From Leptodesmis sichuanensis A121 (GTDB taxonomy: Bacteria; Cyanobacteriota; Cyanobacteriia; Leptolyngbyales; Leptolyngbyaceae), in the NCBI RefSeq assembly GCF_021379005.1, contig NZ_CP075171.1, positions 3,410,001-3,474,000 on the forward strand: a DNA stretch of 64,000 nucleotides. The letters are read 5' to 3'. A program made the position numbers and the translations under genes. This document shows, piece after piece, positions 34,797 to 43,526 of this stretch. Within the stretch, counting starts at the first letter, position 1. Every line of letters begins with the position of its first letter. The notes below the pieces were generated by a model. It was not told the origin of the DNA, searched no databases, and was given only the letters and a program-made list of their open reading frames with translations.

Positions 34797-35780
34797 ACCT
34801 ACCCCGGAATTTCCAGTGAAGCTTTTAGACATCCCCTCGATCGCCAAGCCGAGCAGGCTTTACGCAGTGTCCCTGGGTTTGATCTGGTCGCTCGTAAGTT
34901 TGTTGAATTTCTCACTGAACGGCCTCAATATGTCTTTCAAATGGGCAATAGCATTCAGGTTGGCCCACGTCAGTACGCTTCGGTATACCAAATTTTTCGA
35001 GATTGTTTGCGCGATCTGGATATCTACCCGGAACCGAATCTGTTTGTATCCCAAAGTCCGATCGTCAATGCATTTGCTCTTGGGCAAGAATTTCCTTTCA
35101 TCTTGCTAAATTCGGCCTTACTGGATCTGGTGAATGAAGCCGAGCTACGCAGTGTCATCGCTCATGAATTGGGCCATTTGAAGTGTGGACATACGACGCT
35201 GATTCAAATGGCGATCTGGTCAACTCAAGTCATTTCCGGGCTGGCTGAACGAACTTTTGGCTTAAGTTTGCTGGTCAGTACCGGATTAGTGATGGCATTT
35301 TACGAATGGCTGCGGAAGGCGGAACTATCGGCCGATCGGGCAGCTTTGCTGGTCATGGATGATTTGTCGCCCGTTGTCAGCGGCATGATGCGGGTCGCGG
35401 GGGGGAGTTCCCGGTATGCTCATGAATTAAGTCTGGAGGAATTCATGCGGCAGTCTGAGCGCTATCAGGCCCTGGATGAGGATGGACTCAATCAGGTTTA
35501 CAAATTCATGCTGTATAACACCCCCTCGGCAGGTGTATTCCTATCCCATCCCTTTACGGTGGAGCGAGTTCACTTTTTGCGGGAATGGGCCAAGTCTGAG
35601 GAATACCATCAGATTCGCCAGGGAAATTATGTCCGTGCTCAAGCCCCAGGAGCCGTGGAGGTTCCTGCTCAGACATCAGAGGCTGCTAATGCCAGTGCTT
35701 CCCAAACCGAGGTAGATGAGTTACGTCGTCAAATTGATGCCTTGCAACAGGAAATCGATCGCCTCAAAAAAGGCGGCTAA
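34791..35780 (+). CDS. M48 family zinc metalloprotease
   Basis: 329 residues from the ATG at 34791; the longer reading from 34725 would translate the heptamer repeat as proline-rich sequence and is rejected. Zinc motif SVIAHELGHLKCGH (HExxH) with the downstream EaselSADRAAL-type segment (here KAELSADRAALLVMDD) supplying the third ligand. A hydrophobic stretch (ISGLAERTFGLSLLVSTGLV) suggests membrane association, as in HtpX-like proteases. The C-terminus is a short coiled coil (ELRRQIDALQQEIDRLKK). It probably serves in membrane protein quality control. Confidence 0.88.
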   Translation: MPTYPGISSEAFRHPLDRQAEQALRSVPGFDLVARKFVEFLTERPQYVFQMGNSIQVGPRQYASVYQIFRDCLRDLDIYPEPNLFVSQSPIVNAFALGQEFPFILLNSALLDLVNEAELRSVIAHELGHLKCGHTTLIQMAIWSTQVISGLAERTFGLSLLVSTGLVMAFYEWLRKAELSADRAALLVMDDLSPVVSGMMRVAGGSSRYAHELSLEEFMRQSERYQALDEDGLNQVYKFMLYNTPSAGVFLSHPFTVERVHFLREWAKSEEYHQIRQGNYVRAQAPGAVEVPAQTSEAANASASQTEVDELRRQIDALQQEIDRLKKGG

Positions 35781-35796
35781 TACCACATAGCCGCCT
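35771..35796 (-). terminator. Terminator for the exported-protein cluster
   Basis: AGGCGGCTA (35771-35779) pairs with TAGCCGCCT (35788-35796). Read on the minus strand, the 9-bp stem is followed by TTTTTT, so it serves transcripts from the 38223-35849 gene cluster. It overlaps the M48 gene stop codon. Confidence 0.75.
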
Positions 35797-35848
35797 CAAC
35801 GTTCCTAACGCAGGTATGAGTGAGAATTAGAGCCTTGCGGGGTAACAC

Positions 35849-36514
35849 TTACCGTCTGATGGGGCAAGGCCCAAGGACAAAGCCGCCTGCGATGATGTTG
35901 AAGTCGTTATAGTCCCGGTCATTGCCAACGACTACAGGTGTGATCAGTCCCGTATCTTCCCAGTTGATGGGGTTTCCAGATTCCCCGGCTTCCAGGTTGC
36001 CAGAAAAGCGGGTGTTGTTCAGGTTAGTTGAAACTAACTGAGTCCGAATCTTTTTGGTATAGGGATTGACGGAGTCCAGGTAAAAGACATAAGGGGTGTT
36101 GGCATCAAACCTAAATTTGATCAACGGGCTGGCTTGCCCTTCTCCATTCACAATCGACCCCCCGGCCACCGTTCCTTTGTAGTCTTCATAGACACGCTGA
36201 CCACCGGGCTGTCTGGCGACTGGCGGCTGACCTATCCAGGCATCAAAGGGTTTCGTTTCGATAAACAGGGGAGTCTTTTTACCCGTTCTGGTATTGATGA
36301 CCCCAAAGGTAGATTGCAGAAACCCGTTGGTTTCAGTCACCTCAAATTCAATAATCGTATCCTCAGAAAACTGCACAGCATTATTAGTCAAGGCTTCCTG
36401 AGCCTGAACTGAAACGGCCAGAACACTGCAGACCCCGATCGCTGACAATGAGGCCACAACACCCAGATTAAGAAGTTTGCTGCCAGCAAGAATGGACTGA
36501 TTAGATGGATTCAT
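35849..36514 (-). CDS. Exported protein with DUF4114-like C-terminus
   Basis: 221 residues from the ATG at 36514 with a signal peptide (NLGVVASLSAIGVCSVLAVSVQAQ). The mature part is beta-rich. Near its end GNDRDYNDFNIIAGGFVLGP resembles the D-x-DYNDF calcium-type motif of DUF4114 domains found in secreted cyanobacterial proteins. It is the last gene of a three-gene run of exported proteins and is followed by a terminator. Its function is unknown. Confidence 0.72.
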   Translation of the reverse strand: MNPSNQSILAGSKLLNLGVVASLSAIGVCSVLAVSVQAQEALTNNAVQFSEDTIIEFEVTETNGFLQSTFGVINTRTGKKTPLFIETKPFDAWIGQPPVARQPGGQRVYEDYKGTVAGGSIVNGEGQASPLIKFRFDANTPYVFYLDSVNPYTKKIRTQLVSTNLNNTRFSGNLEAGESGNPINWEDTGLITPVVVGNDRDYNDFNIIAGGFVLGPCPIRR

Positions 36515-36568
36515 GATTGCGCGACTCCTACTCTCTGCACCGATGAAATCGAATGACCAAAGCATGGA

Positions 36569-37009
36569 TTACCAAACTCCCGAAAACTGAGCAGCCGATT
36601 CCTCATATTTCTTGACCTCGGCTCTGAGGGTGTCCACCTCTGTTCGCAAGTTCTCCAGATCTACACAAGCCTGGGGATAGGGAACTCGCGGATCTCGTCG
36701 CAGATATTGACGTGGAGGAATTGTGGGCACATTTTGCTCTGCTGCTGCGATCGCATCCAAACATTCCTGATACTTTGCCTGAGAAGTCTGATTGAATTGC
36801 TCGATGCGGGTGATCAAAGCGGGATCCACCGGGACGGTGCGATCAAGAATGGGGGCGGTGCTGTTCCAGATGTTTGTTCCCGTGATGTTTGAGTAACTGC
36901 GATTGTCTCCACGAGGACCAGGGCCAGCTATAGCCGGTAAAGCCACTGCCACTCCCGCTAATGTACCTAAACTAATCGCTAATTTTTGAGATAATGTCCG
37001 AGTCTTCAT
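36569..37009 (-). CDS. Exported protein with C-terminal coiled coil
   Basis: 146 residues from the ATG at 37009, which has a strong GGAGGAG upstream. Signal peptide LAISLGTLAGVAVALPAIAG. The mature part has a short tail-like segment, then ALITRIEQFNQTSQAKYQEC and a C-terminal coiled coil LENLRTEVDTLRAEVKKYEE. Two cysteines are present. It is the middle gene of the exported-protein run, 14 bases after the upstream gene. No family recognised. Confidence 0.72.
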   Translation of the reverse strand: MKTRTLSQKLAISLGTLAGVAVALPAIAGPGPRGDNRSYSNITGTNIWNSTAPILDRTVPVDPALITRIEQFNQTSQAKYQECLDAIAAAEQNVPTIPPRQYLRRDPRVPYPQACVDLENLRTEVDTLRAEVKKYEESAAQFSGVW

Positions 37010-37023
37010 CGCGTTACTCCTCC

Positions 37024-38223
37024 TTACTTCAGCGAAAACGACACACCTGCACCAATCACAAAACGCGGTGCATATCCCGACCCGGTTACATCCCTGACGG
37101 CGGGAGTAATGACAAATGGAAAGTTTTTGAAGGGCGCGATCGATAGCCCGACTGCCAGATCCTGTCCCGTCCATTCTGCGATTAAACTAACAGGACGAAT
37201 CACCCGGAGTGCCATGTTGCCAAAAACATTTGTGCCATTGCGGAACTTATCCCGATCTAGATTGGAACGGAATTGGCCGTTGCCTACCCCAACCGTCACA
37301 GCAAGACGGCTAAAAGCTGCATCTAATGATTCAGTAAACCGGAAAACATAGGTGCCAACGCCATAAAGGGATTGTTCAAAGTCGTTACGACCACCCAGGT
37401 TAGCGAAGCCATTCCAGCCAAAGGCGATCGACCCGTCATTTCCGATGCGGCGATGTAACTTCCCGCTAAATCCACCTAGACCAAAATTCTCACCATCTAC
37501 AAAGGTGTAGCCCAGTTCAAGACCAACGTACTTCTTGGCATCCCCCAGGCCAACGCCAATTCCACCCCCTCCAACCGAACCTGTGTCCTCACGTACTCCA
37601 GCCTGAAAGCCACCACTGCCCCAGACAGACCAACCATCCAAGCCAAAGCCAACGGGGATGTAAATGCTGAATGCGGGTGAAGCCTCAGCCCGACGGGGTT
37701 GGGGAACCATTAACACAGGTAGTGGTTCTGGACGAGGGCAGGGGCCAGTTTGTCCAGTGCCAGCCTGAGCCACTTGATTTGGGGCCATAGCCACAGCGTC
37801 CAGTTTCAAGGGGCACTGGGTCGAGGTAGATTGGATATCTACTGCAACAGCCCCTCCCAGCGAGGCCGCAGGAGATTCAACCGTGGAATCAACCTCTTTG
37901 GAAACTGATTGAGGGAATGGATGAGGAGATTCTGATCCAGGGACTGCAAGTTCTACAGGGGTAGCAGCCAACTCCACACGGCTGGGCAGTTGAGGTTCAG
38001 ACGTAAATCCTGGCTCAACTGGGATTTCTGGAATTACTGCGAAGGCAGATGAATCCCCCATCTGGGAAACCACATTGGCCGAATCCGCAGTGACAATCGC
38101 TGGCTCAGGCTGAGGGACTTGCTGTAAACCGGTGGCAGGATTGAAGACTTCACCGGCCTGAACTGCAGTCGCACTTAAAGAAAGTGCTGTCAAAGCAGTC
38201 ATCGCAATGCCAGGGTAACGCAT
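37024..38223 (-). CDS. Exported protein, probable outer-membrane-type beta domain
   Basis: 399 residues from the ATG at 38223, with GGAG eight bases upstream and a signal ending TAVQAG. Residues 20-180 are a proline- and valine-rich low-complexity region. From about 190 the sequence alternates polar and hydrophobic residues with many glycines (VGFGLDGWSVWGSGGFQAGV, IGVGLGDAKKYVGLELGYTF) and ends FVIGAGVSFSLK, a pattern expected of a beta-barrel with C-terminal aromatic or hydrophobic strands. It is the first of three exported-protein genes in the run. Confidence 0.72.
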   Translation of the reverse strand: MRYPGIAMTALTALSLSATAVQAGEVFNPATGLQQVPQPEPAIVTADSANVVSQMGDSSAFAVIPEIPVEPGFTSEPQLPSRVELAATPVELAVPGSESPHPFPQSVSKEVDSTVESPAASLGGAVAVDIQSTSTQCPLKLDAVAMAPNQVAQAGTGQTGPCPRPEPLPVLMVPQPRRAEASPAFSIYIPVGFGLDGWSVWGSGGFQAGVREDTGSVGGGGIGVGLGDAKKYVGLELGYTFVDGENFGLGGFSGKLHRRIGNDGSIAFGWNGFANLGGRNDFEQSLYGVGTYVFRFTESLDAAFSRLAVTVGVGNGQFRSNLDRDKFRNGTNVFGNMALRVIRPVSLIAEWTGQDLAVGLSIAPFKNFPFVITPAVRDVTGSGYAPRFVIGAGVSFSLK

Positions 38224-38446
38224 AGGCAACACTCCTAGTCACACCAAAATGGACTTCAAGTTGCTATCTCAAAAAGTGATTGCAGGCTAGAAAAGTCAAG
38301 ATAGCTTTACCATGAATCATACATGGTGGGCCATGCTTCAAGGGTGCCAAGAAAGTTAATTTTTTCTAACGACGTTAATTTTGAGCTGGGTTTCTTGCCT
38401 TTCCGATCGCTCCAGTTTGGCAAAGGCTGGGCTTCAACGATCATAA

Positions 38447-38475
38447 GGATGTCAGCTTATGACAAACTGACATCC
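38447..38475 (-). terminator. Hairpin downstream of the acetolactate synthase gene
   Basis: GGATGTCAG (38447-38455) pairs perfectly with CTGACATCC (38467-38475), 36 bases past the gene end. No T-run follows on either strand, so terminator function is tentative. Confidence 0.4.
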
Positions 38476-38510
38476 CCGGTAGAATAGGCTGGACTGTAGC
38501 TTGGATGACT

Positions 38511-40163
38511 TCAATCCCAAATTTCACAGGTTAGATCCCCAGCCCGTTGCGAGAAGCGCAGATTTTCTTGATAATCTACAGGACAATCAATCACGGCTGG
38601 TACGTCCTGCTCTAAGGCTTCCTTGAGAATCGGCATCAGATCCAGGCAGGATTCCACCCGATATCCCTTCAGACCCATACTCTCGGCGAATTTGACAAAG
38701 TCGGGATTGCCAAACTTAACGAAAGCAGACTCACCAAATTGGTTGTACTGTTTCCATTCGATCAGGCCGTAGCCCCCATCGTTGAAAATCAGAGTGACAA
38801 AGGGAGTGCCTACCCGCAGCGCCGTTTCCAGTTCCTGACAGTTCATCATGAAACCACCATCCCCAGTTACAGCGACAACCCGATGTTCAGGATGCACCAG
38901 CTTGGCCGCGATCGCTCCCGGAATGGCAATCCCCATGGCCGCAAAGCCGTTAGAGATAATGCAAGTATTGGGACGTTCACAATGGTAATGGCGGGCCATC
39001 CACATCTTGTGTGCCCCCACATCGGAAATGACAATATCATCTGGCCCCATCACCTGCCGTAGATCATAAATGATCTTCTGCGGTTTGATGGGAAAGGCAT
39101 CATCCTTGGAGTATTGCAAGTAATCCTTGAGAATCTCCGTGCGCAAGTCCACAGCATAGGGGACAGGCTTGCCAGTGCGATCGGCCCGTGCCAGAATTTC
39201 TTGCAAAGAATCAGAAATGTCTCCTACGACTTCGACAGCAGGAATATAGCTGCTATCCACTTCGGCAGAAGTCATGCTGATATGGATGATCGGAATATCG
39301 CCATTCGGGTTCCATTTCTTAGGAGAATACTCGACCAGGTCATACCCAACGCAAATCACCAGATCGGCGCGATCGAAACCGCAACTAATATAGTCACGCT
39401 GTTGCAGTCCCACAGCCCAGAGCGCTAGCGGATGGGTATAGCGAATCACTCCTTTGCCCATAAACGTATTCGCCACTGGAATATTTAATTTGGTGGCAAA
39501 ATCCGTCAGCATTTTCGAGGCATTGGCTCGAATCCCACCATTCCCAACCAGAATCAGAGGATGTTCAGCTTTCGAGATCAGTTCTGCGGCTTTCTCAATA
39601 CTGGAAAAAGCGGCATAGACTTTCTCCTGAGAATCCTTCTGCAACGGTTTACCCACAGCGGCCATTGCTGCAATATTCTCCGGCAAATCAATATGAACCG
39701 CTCCCGGCTTTTCCGTCTGAGCAATCTTAAACGCCTTCCGCACAATTTCTGGCGTATTACTGGGGCGAACAATCTGGGCGTTCCATTTCGTCACGGGGGC
39801 AAACATGGCCACCAGATCGAGGTATTGGTGGGATTCAATATGCATACGATCGGTTCCCACCTGACCGGTAATGGCAACCAACGGTGCCCGATCCAAATTC
39901 GCATCTGCCACGCCTGTCATTAAATTTGTTGCCCCTGGCCCTAAGGTCGAAAGACAAACCCCAGCTTTACCCGTCAGCCGACCGTAGACATCGGCCATAA
40001 AGGCGGCTCCCTGTTCGTGGCGGGTGGTGATGAAGCGAATGTTGGAATACTTCAAGGCTTCCAGAACGTGCAGGTTTTCTTCTCCCGGCAGCCCGAAAAC
40101 ATATTCCACGCCTTCATTTTCAAGGCATTGCACGAGCAATTCAGCCGTATTCATTTCACCCAT
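38511..40163 (-). CDS. Acetolactate synthase, AlsS-like catalytic subunit
   Basis: A 550-residue thiamin-diphosphate enzyme that joins two pyruvates to acetolactate. Motifs: FGLPGEENLHVLEAL, the catalytic-Glu segment TTRHEQGAAFMADVYGRLTG, GPGATNLMTG, GYDLVEYSPKKWNPNGD and the diphosphate/Mg site VTGDGGFMMNCQELETA. The GYD-EY-P-WN-NGD segment and overall form resemble catabolic AlsS rather than the FAD-linked IlvB group, though in cyanobacteria such proteins are generally annotated as the biosynthetic large subunit. No small-subunit gene is adjacent. Confidence 0.85.
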   Translation of the reverse strand: MGEMNTAELLVQCLENEGVEYVFGLPGEENLHVLEALKYSNIRFITTRHEQGAAFMADVYGRLTGKAGVCLSTLGPGATNLMTGVADANLDRAPLVAITGQVGTDRMHIESHQYLDLVAMFAPVTKWNAQIVRPSNTPEIVRKAFKIAQTEKPGAVHIDLPENIAAMAAVGKPLQKDSQEKVYAAFSSIEKAAELISKAEHPLILVGNGGIRANASKMLTDFATKLNIPVANTFMGKGVIRYTHPLALWAVGLQQRDYISCGFDRADLVICVGYDLVEYSPKKWNPNGDIPIIHISMTSAEVDSSYIPAVEVVGDISDSLQEILARADRTGKPVPYAVDLRTEILKDYLQYSKDDAFPIKPQKIIYDLRQVMGPDDIVISDVGAHKMWMARHYHCERPNTCIISNGFAAMGIAIPGAIAAKLVHPEHRVVAVTGDGGFMMNCQELETALRVGTPFVTLIFNDGGYGLIEWKQYNQFGESAFVKFGNPDFVKFAESMGLKGYRVESCLDLMPILKEALEQDVPAVIDCPVDYQENLRFSQRAGDLTCEIWD

Positions 40164-40669
40164 AATCCACCCCCTTCACCACTGACGTAACAAAGCCAGT
40201 GTTGTGTAATTGGCAATTTATCAGGCATAAATTGATGTCTCCACTTAAAAATCAGCAACGTTAATAGAGGATCCTCGATAGCACCTCAGAAGCTACGAGG
40301 AGGCAGACAGCAAAAGTCAGGCACTATCAACATTCTGGCTTATGGAGTAAAGCCCCTTGTAAAGATTCATTTACAAATCTATTGGCTTCATCAAGGCTTC
40401 AACAGTGATTAAGGTGCAGCGAGTTCGATGATTCTTCAAAAATTTCCCCTATAAGTTCTATATTTTCAGGAGTTTCCCTACTTGTGACAAACTCTTTATA
40501 TCTCTTCAGATATGCAGGCTTCAGGTAAGGGGAAATTTGTTACAGAACAGTACAAGGCCAGTATCCAGGCTGTAAGACGGAAGGCATTTAAGGGATGCAG
40601 GTAGATACCGCGATCGCTGTTCTGCTGAAAATCGAAATGCACCCTTTCCAGGGGAAGGGTTGACATCGA
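40164..40669. other. Gap upstream of the acetolactate synthase gene
   Basis: About 500 bases without a supported gene. It contains one HIP1-like site and small self-complementary stretches (for example TATCT/AGATA near 40500). It presumably holds the acetolactate synthase promoter, but no clear box pair was recognised on that strand. Confidence 0.4.
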
Positions 40670-40687
40670 TCTGAAATGAAGTACTAT
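40670..40687 (+). promoter_or_regulatory. Promoter-like -35 and start of -10
   Basis: TTGACA at 40670-40675, 6 bases, and TCTGAA; the fuller pairing is TTGACA with TACTAT at 40682-40687 only if the spacer is short. On counting, the spacer to TACTAT is far below 17 bases unless the GTACTATTC after 40680 is used; the element is therefore weak evidence. It points toward the small gene at 40894. Confidence 0.2.
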
Positions 40688-40893
40688 TCAATACGGTGTG
40701 TCATACACTGATGCTTTATAATTTGTTACGTTTCTCAATGATTTTGTACAATCCGCATTGAATGATCGGCATAAACAGGGTGTGTCCACCGGGCTTAACC
40801 AGCTTGCAGGCAGCATAGCTTTTGTCGGGAACATCTATGGGTAGAGAACATCTATTTGTTCTGCCCCCCTGTTGACGTTTACAGTATTGCCCT

Positions 40894-41091
40894 ATGTCTG
40901 TTGCTAATCTTCGAGAAACCCTCCGATACAGCATTACTCCCTGTGCTGATGGTGTCACCCTAAGTGTTTGGGAAATGGCTCGTGGCTCTCATGCAAAAGA
41001 CCAGCCTTTTCTCTTTAAGATTAATCATCGGCTGTCCTCACAAGAGGATGCTCAAAGGCTCCTGGAACACTATTTGCTCTACTTAAGTTAG
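40894..41091 (+). CDS. Small hypothetical protein
   Basis: A 65-residue reading, MSVANLRETLRYSITPCADG to LLEHYLLYLS. It has ordinary codon use, an amphipathic C-terminal helix and no motif. It is possible that this is a conserved short cyanobacterial protein, but it could also be a chance frame; no clear ribosome site precedes the ATG. A decayed copy of the 73-bp palindrome follows. Confidence 0.45.
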   Translation: MSVANLRETLRYSITPCADGVTLSVWEMARGSHAKDQPFLFKINHRLSSQEDAQRLLEHYLLYLS

Positions 41092-41213
41092 GGATTGCTT
41101 ACAAAAAACTCGTTAGGACTCGACAGAGGGAAAAGTCAGAGATAAAAGTTAGGTAGTCAGAAGTTACTCAAGCTTCTGGCTAGCTGTGTTCGACTAATGT
41201 ATAAACCTTGTCC

Positions 41214-41286
41214 AAGTCCAGAACCGGAGCTTTTCTGATCGGAAAACGACCGTTCTCTTGCTGGATCTACTGGATCTATAAATACA
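41214..41286 (-). repeat. 73-bp palindromic element, copy F (one end decayed)
   Basis: The left end TAAACCTTGTCCAAGTCCAG and the centre AACGACCGTTCTCTTGCTGG are intact. The right end is replaced by a duplicated ATCTACTGG motif and lacks GGTTTA. Coordinates of the right end are approximate. Confidence 0.75.
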
Positions 41287-41333
41287 GATTTTAAAAAGTA
41301 TCGGAACATACTAAAGTTTTTCTAAATGGTAGA

Positions 41334-41348
41334 ATAACCCTGGGTTAT
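41334..41348. promoter_or_regulatory. Palindrome before the response regulator gene
   Basis: ATAACCC-T-GGGTTAT, a perfect 7-bp inverted repeat 18 bases before the ATG and just ahead of a CAGGAG ribosome site. It may be an operator for autoregulation or a translation-control hairpin. Confidence 0.4.
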
Positions 41349-41365
41349 CAGGAGCCAACTACATC

Positions 41366-42163
41366 ATGTCGTTTACGCTGACCTTAGATCAGACGAAAGC
41401 TCAAAAAGGATTGCGTATGGGTCGCATCCTGTTGGTTGAAGATGAAGAATTGATTCGAGAAACGATCGCCCTGGCATTGATAGATGAAGGCTATGACGTT
41501 GTAGCCGTTGAGGATGGTCGAGCGGCACTTGATCTGCTCCACCAAACGGACGAATCAGGGAATTACCGCGGCAAAAAACAGTCTCCATCCACTCCCGCTT
41601 CTGAGCAACCAGGTTTTGACGTAATTGTTCTGGATTTGATGCTGCCCTACGTCAATGGGCTGGATTTATGTCGCATTATTCGGCGAGAAGGAAACAACGT
41701 CCCTATTCTGATGCTGAGTGCTAAAGGCAGTGAGACCGATCGGGTCGTGGGCTTAGAAGTTGGTGCAGATGATTACTTAACGAAGCCTTTTGGGATGCGA
41801 GAGTTGATTGCTCGCTGTCGGGCCTTATTGCGTCGTCAGCATCAATTTCAGGCAGAACCTGAGCAACCCCTGCTTAAATTTAATGACATTACCCTTTATC
41901 CCCAGGAATGCCGGGTTGTGGTGCGGGGCGAAGAGATTAATTTTTCGCCTAAAGAGTTTAAGATTCTGGAATTGTTCATGAGTTATCCCCGGCGGGTGTG
42001 GTCACGGGAACAATTGTTGGAGCGCATCTGGGGGCCAGATTTCATTGGAGATAGCAAAACAGTGGATGTACACATTCGCTGGTTACGTGAAAAGTTAGAA
42101 ACCGATCCCAGTAATCCGGAATATTTGGTTACAGTCAGAGGGTTTGGCTATCGCTTCGGTTAA
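41366..42163 (+). CDS. OmpR/PhoB-type response regulator
   Basis: A 265-residue two-component regulator. Receiver domain: GRILLVEDEELIRETIALAL (acidic pocket), the phospho-acceptor in FDVIVLDLMLPYVNGLDLCR, the switch Ser/Thr in ILMLSAKGSETDR and the Lys in DDYLTKPFG. Between the first acidic pocket and the phospho-Asp there is an unusual insert (ESGNYRGKKQSPSTPASEQP). The winged-helix domain reads INFSPKEFKILELFMSYPRR and VDVHIRWLREKLE...VRGFGYRF. No histidine kinase gene is adjacent. A second start at 41417 is possible. Confidence 0.92.
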   Translation: MSFTLTLDQTKAQKGLRMGRILLVEDEELIRETIALALIDEGYDVVAVEDGRAALDLLHQTDESGNYRGKKQSPSTPASEQPGFDVIVLDLMLPYVNGLDLCRIIRREGNNVPILMLSAKGSETDRVVGLEVGADDYLTKPFGMRELIARCRALLRRQHQFQAEPEQPLLKFNDITLYPQECRVVVRGEEINFSPKEFKILELFMSYPRRVWSREQLLERIWGPDFIGDSKTVDVHIRWLREKLETDPSNPEYLVTVRGFGYRFG

Positions 42164-42193
42164 GGTTTAGCGCTGACCTCTCAATTTTTTTGC

Positions 42194-42895
42194 ATGGCTG
42201 CTGATTTTTCTCAACTGGCTCCCATACTTCAGGGTGGGTTGATTGTCTCTTGTCAGGCTCCTGTCGATTCACCGATGCATGAGCCGAGTGTGATTGCAGC
42301 GATCGCGCAGGCCTCTGTGAATCAGGGGGCAGTCGGCGTACGGATTGACACTCCTGCTCATGTAAAAGCGGTACGACAGCGCATATCGGCTCCCATTATT
42401 GGCCTCTGGAAGCAGGTCATCCCAGGCTTTGAGGTATACATTACGCCCCAGTTTCACCACGCTGCCGCGATCGCCGCCGCCGGAGCCGACATTATTGCCA
42501 TTGATGCCACACCACGTCGCCGTCCTGGAGAGGAAACTCTGGAGTCATTGATTGAGCAAATTCACAGTCAATTAGGGAAACCAGTCATGGCAGATGTAGA
42601 TACATTGGAAAGTGCGATCGCTGCCGCCAAGGCCGGAGCCGATATGGTCGGTACCACCCTATTTGGTTACACCCCGAAAACTAACCACCTGACCCCTCCC
42701 GGTTTTGAACTGCTCACCCAATTAGTCCATACACTGGATGCCTTCATCATCTGTGAGGGTGGCATTGCTTCCCCCGCGATGGCCCGCCATGCTCTTCAGT
42801 TGGGAGCCGACGCGGTAGTTGTGGGAACTGCTATTACAGGCATTGACTTACAGGTAAAAGCCTATTGCGCAGAACTGCGATCGGCCAATCATTAA
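42194..42895 (+). CDS. nanE: N-acetylmannosamine-6-phosphate 2-epimerase NanE
   Basis: A 233-residue TIM-barrel epimerase. It opens LQGGLIVSCQAPVDSPMHEP, a NanE signature, with GAVGVRIDTPAHVKAVR, PIIGLWKQ, ADIIAIDATPRRRPG, MADVDTLESAIAAAKAGADMVGTTLFGYT and the C-terminal phosphate site ICEGGIASPAMARHAL and ADAVVVGTAITG. It converts ManNAc-6-P to GlcNAc-6-P. No other sialic acid genes are near, so a role in amino-sugar recycling is more likely than sialate catabolism. The gene follows the response regulator by 30 bases. Confidence 0.9.
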   Translation: MAADFSQLAPILQGGLIVSCQAPVDSPMHEPSVIAAIAQASVNQGAVGVRIDTPAHVKAVRQRISAPIIGLWKQVIPGFEVYITPQFHHAAAIAAAGADIIAIDATPRRRPGEETLESLIEQIHSQLGKPVMADVDTLESAIAAAKAGADMVGTTLFGYTPKTNHLTPPGFELLTQLVHTLDAFIICEGGIASPAMARHALQLGADAVVVGTAITGIDLQVKAYCAELRSANH

Positions 42896-42911
42896 CAACT
42901 CCCGTTGCCCA

Positions 42912-43340
42912 TCACGAATCAAGGGGCTGGGTCAGCCAAGTCGGCTCGCCAGCTTCATTAACTTTTGGATAAGCTGCTCGCCAGGTTTTTTCTGCGGTCT
43001 GACGTTGTAAATAAACCTCAAAGGGGACTTGCCGTTGAGTCAGGGTGTGTTTGGGTCGTTTGATAGTGAAGTCACAGGTGCCCCTCACCTGATAGGACGG
43101 GAGGTTTTGAATTTTGAGGGGGGTTTGCTGAGTGACTTTAACATGGCTGACCCGAATCCCATCGGGTGTAACAGGAAGCCGCAATTGCTGACTCAATTCC
43201 TGCTGCGTCTGGCTCAGTTGCCACGCGATCGCCTGCTCTACCAACTCCGCCCGGAGTTCCGTTCCGGCTCCACTGCAAGCGGTTAACAGCCATGCCAATC
43301 CGATCGCCAAAATAACTCGCAGCATTCCCAGTTCCATCTC
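42912..43340 (-). CDS. Putative lipoprotein
   Basis: 142 residues from the ATG at 43340 (ATG 43328 also possible). The leader LRVILAIGLAWLLTAC ends in a lipobox (LTAC). The mature part, AELVEQAIAWQLSQTQQELS and IRVSHVKVTQQTPLKIQNLP, followed by YQVRGTCDFTIKRP, reads like a single periplasmic beta domain. Function unknown. It is convergent with nanE. Confidence 0.7.
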   Translation of the reverse strand, partial: EMELGMLRVILAIGLAWLLTACSGAGTELRAELVEQAIAWQLSQTQQELSQQLRLPVTPDGIRVSHVKVTQQTPLKIQNLPSYQVRGTCDFTIKRPKHTLTQRQVPFEVYLQRQTAEKTWRAAYPKVNEAGEPTWLTQPLDS

Positions 43341-43526
43341 ACGTCCCACTTCAATTATCGGGGATAGAGGGGGAGTGCAAATATTTTTTGGTACAAATGC
43401 TCCCATTTGGTAATTCCTGCGTATTCTGGTATGAAAGCGATGGCCTTCAATCTCAGAGACTGTTTGTAATCGTTGACAAACACCATCTAAAGTTCAGCAC
43501 TGAACAGGATACGAGGAGCGGAGAAA

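Noticed and set aside
40670-40687. Strong sigma70 promoter upstream of the small gene at 40894
   Set aside because: TTGACA is clear, but TACTAT lies too close for a standard spacer, so I keep it only as a weak feature.
40716-40958. 80-codon minus-strand frame overlapping the start of the small plus-strand gene
   Set aside because: No motif, no ribosome site and atypical composition; it overlaps a better candidate on the other strand.
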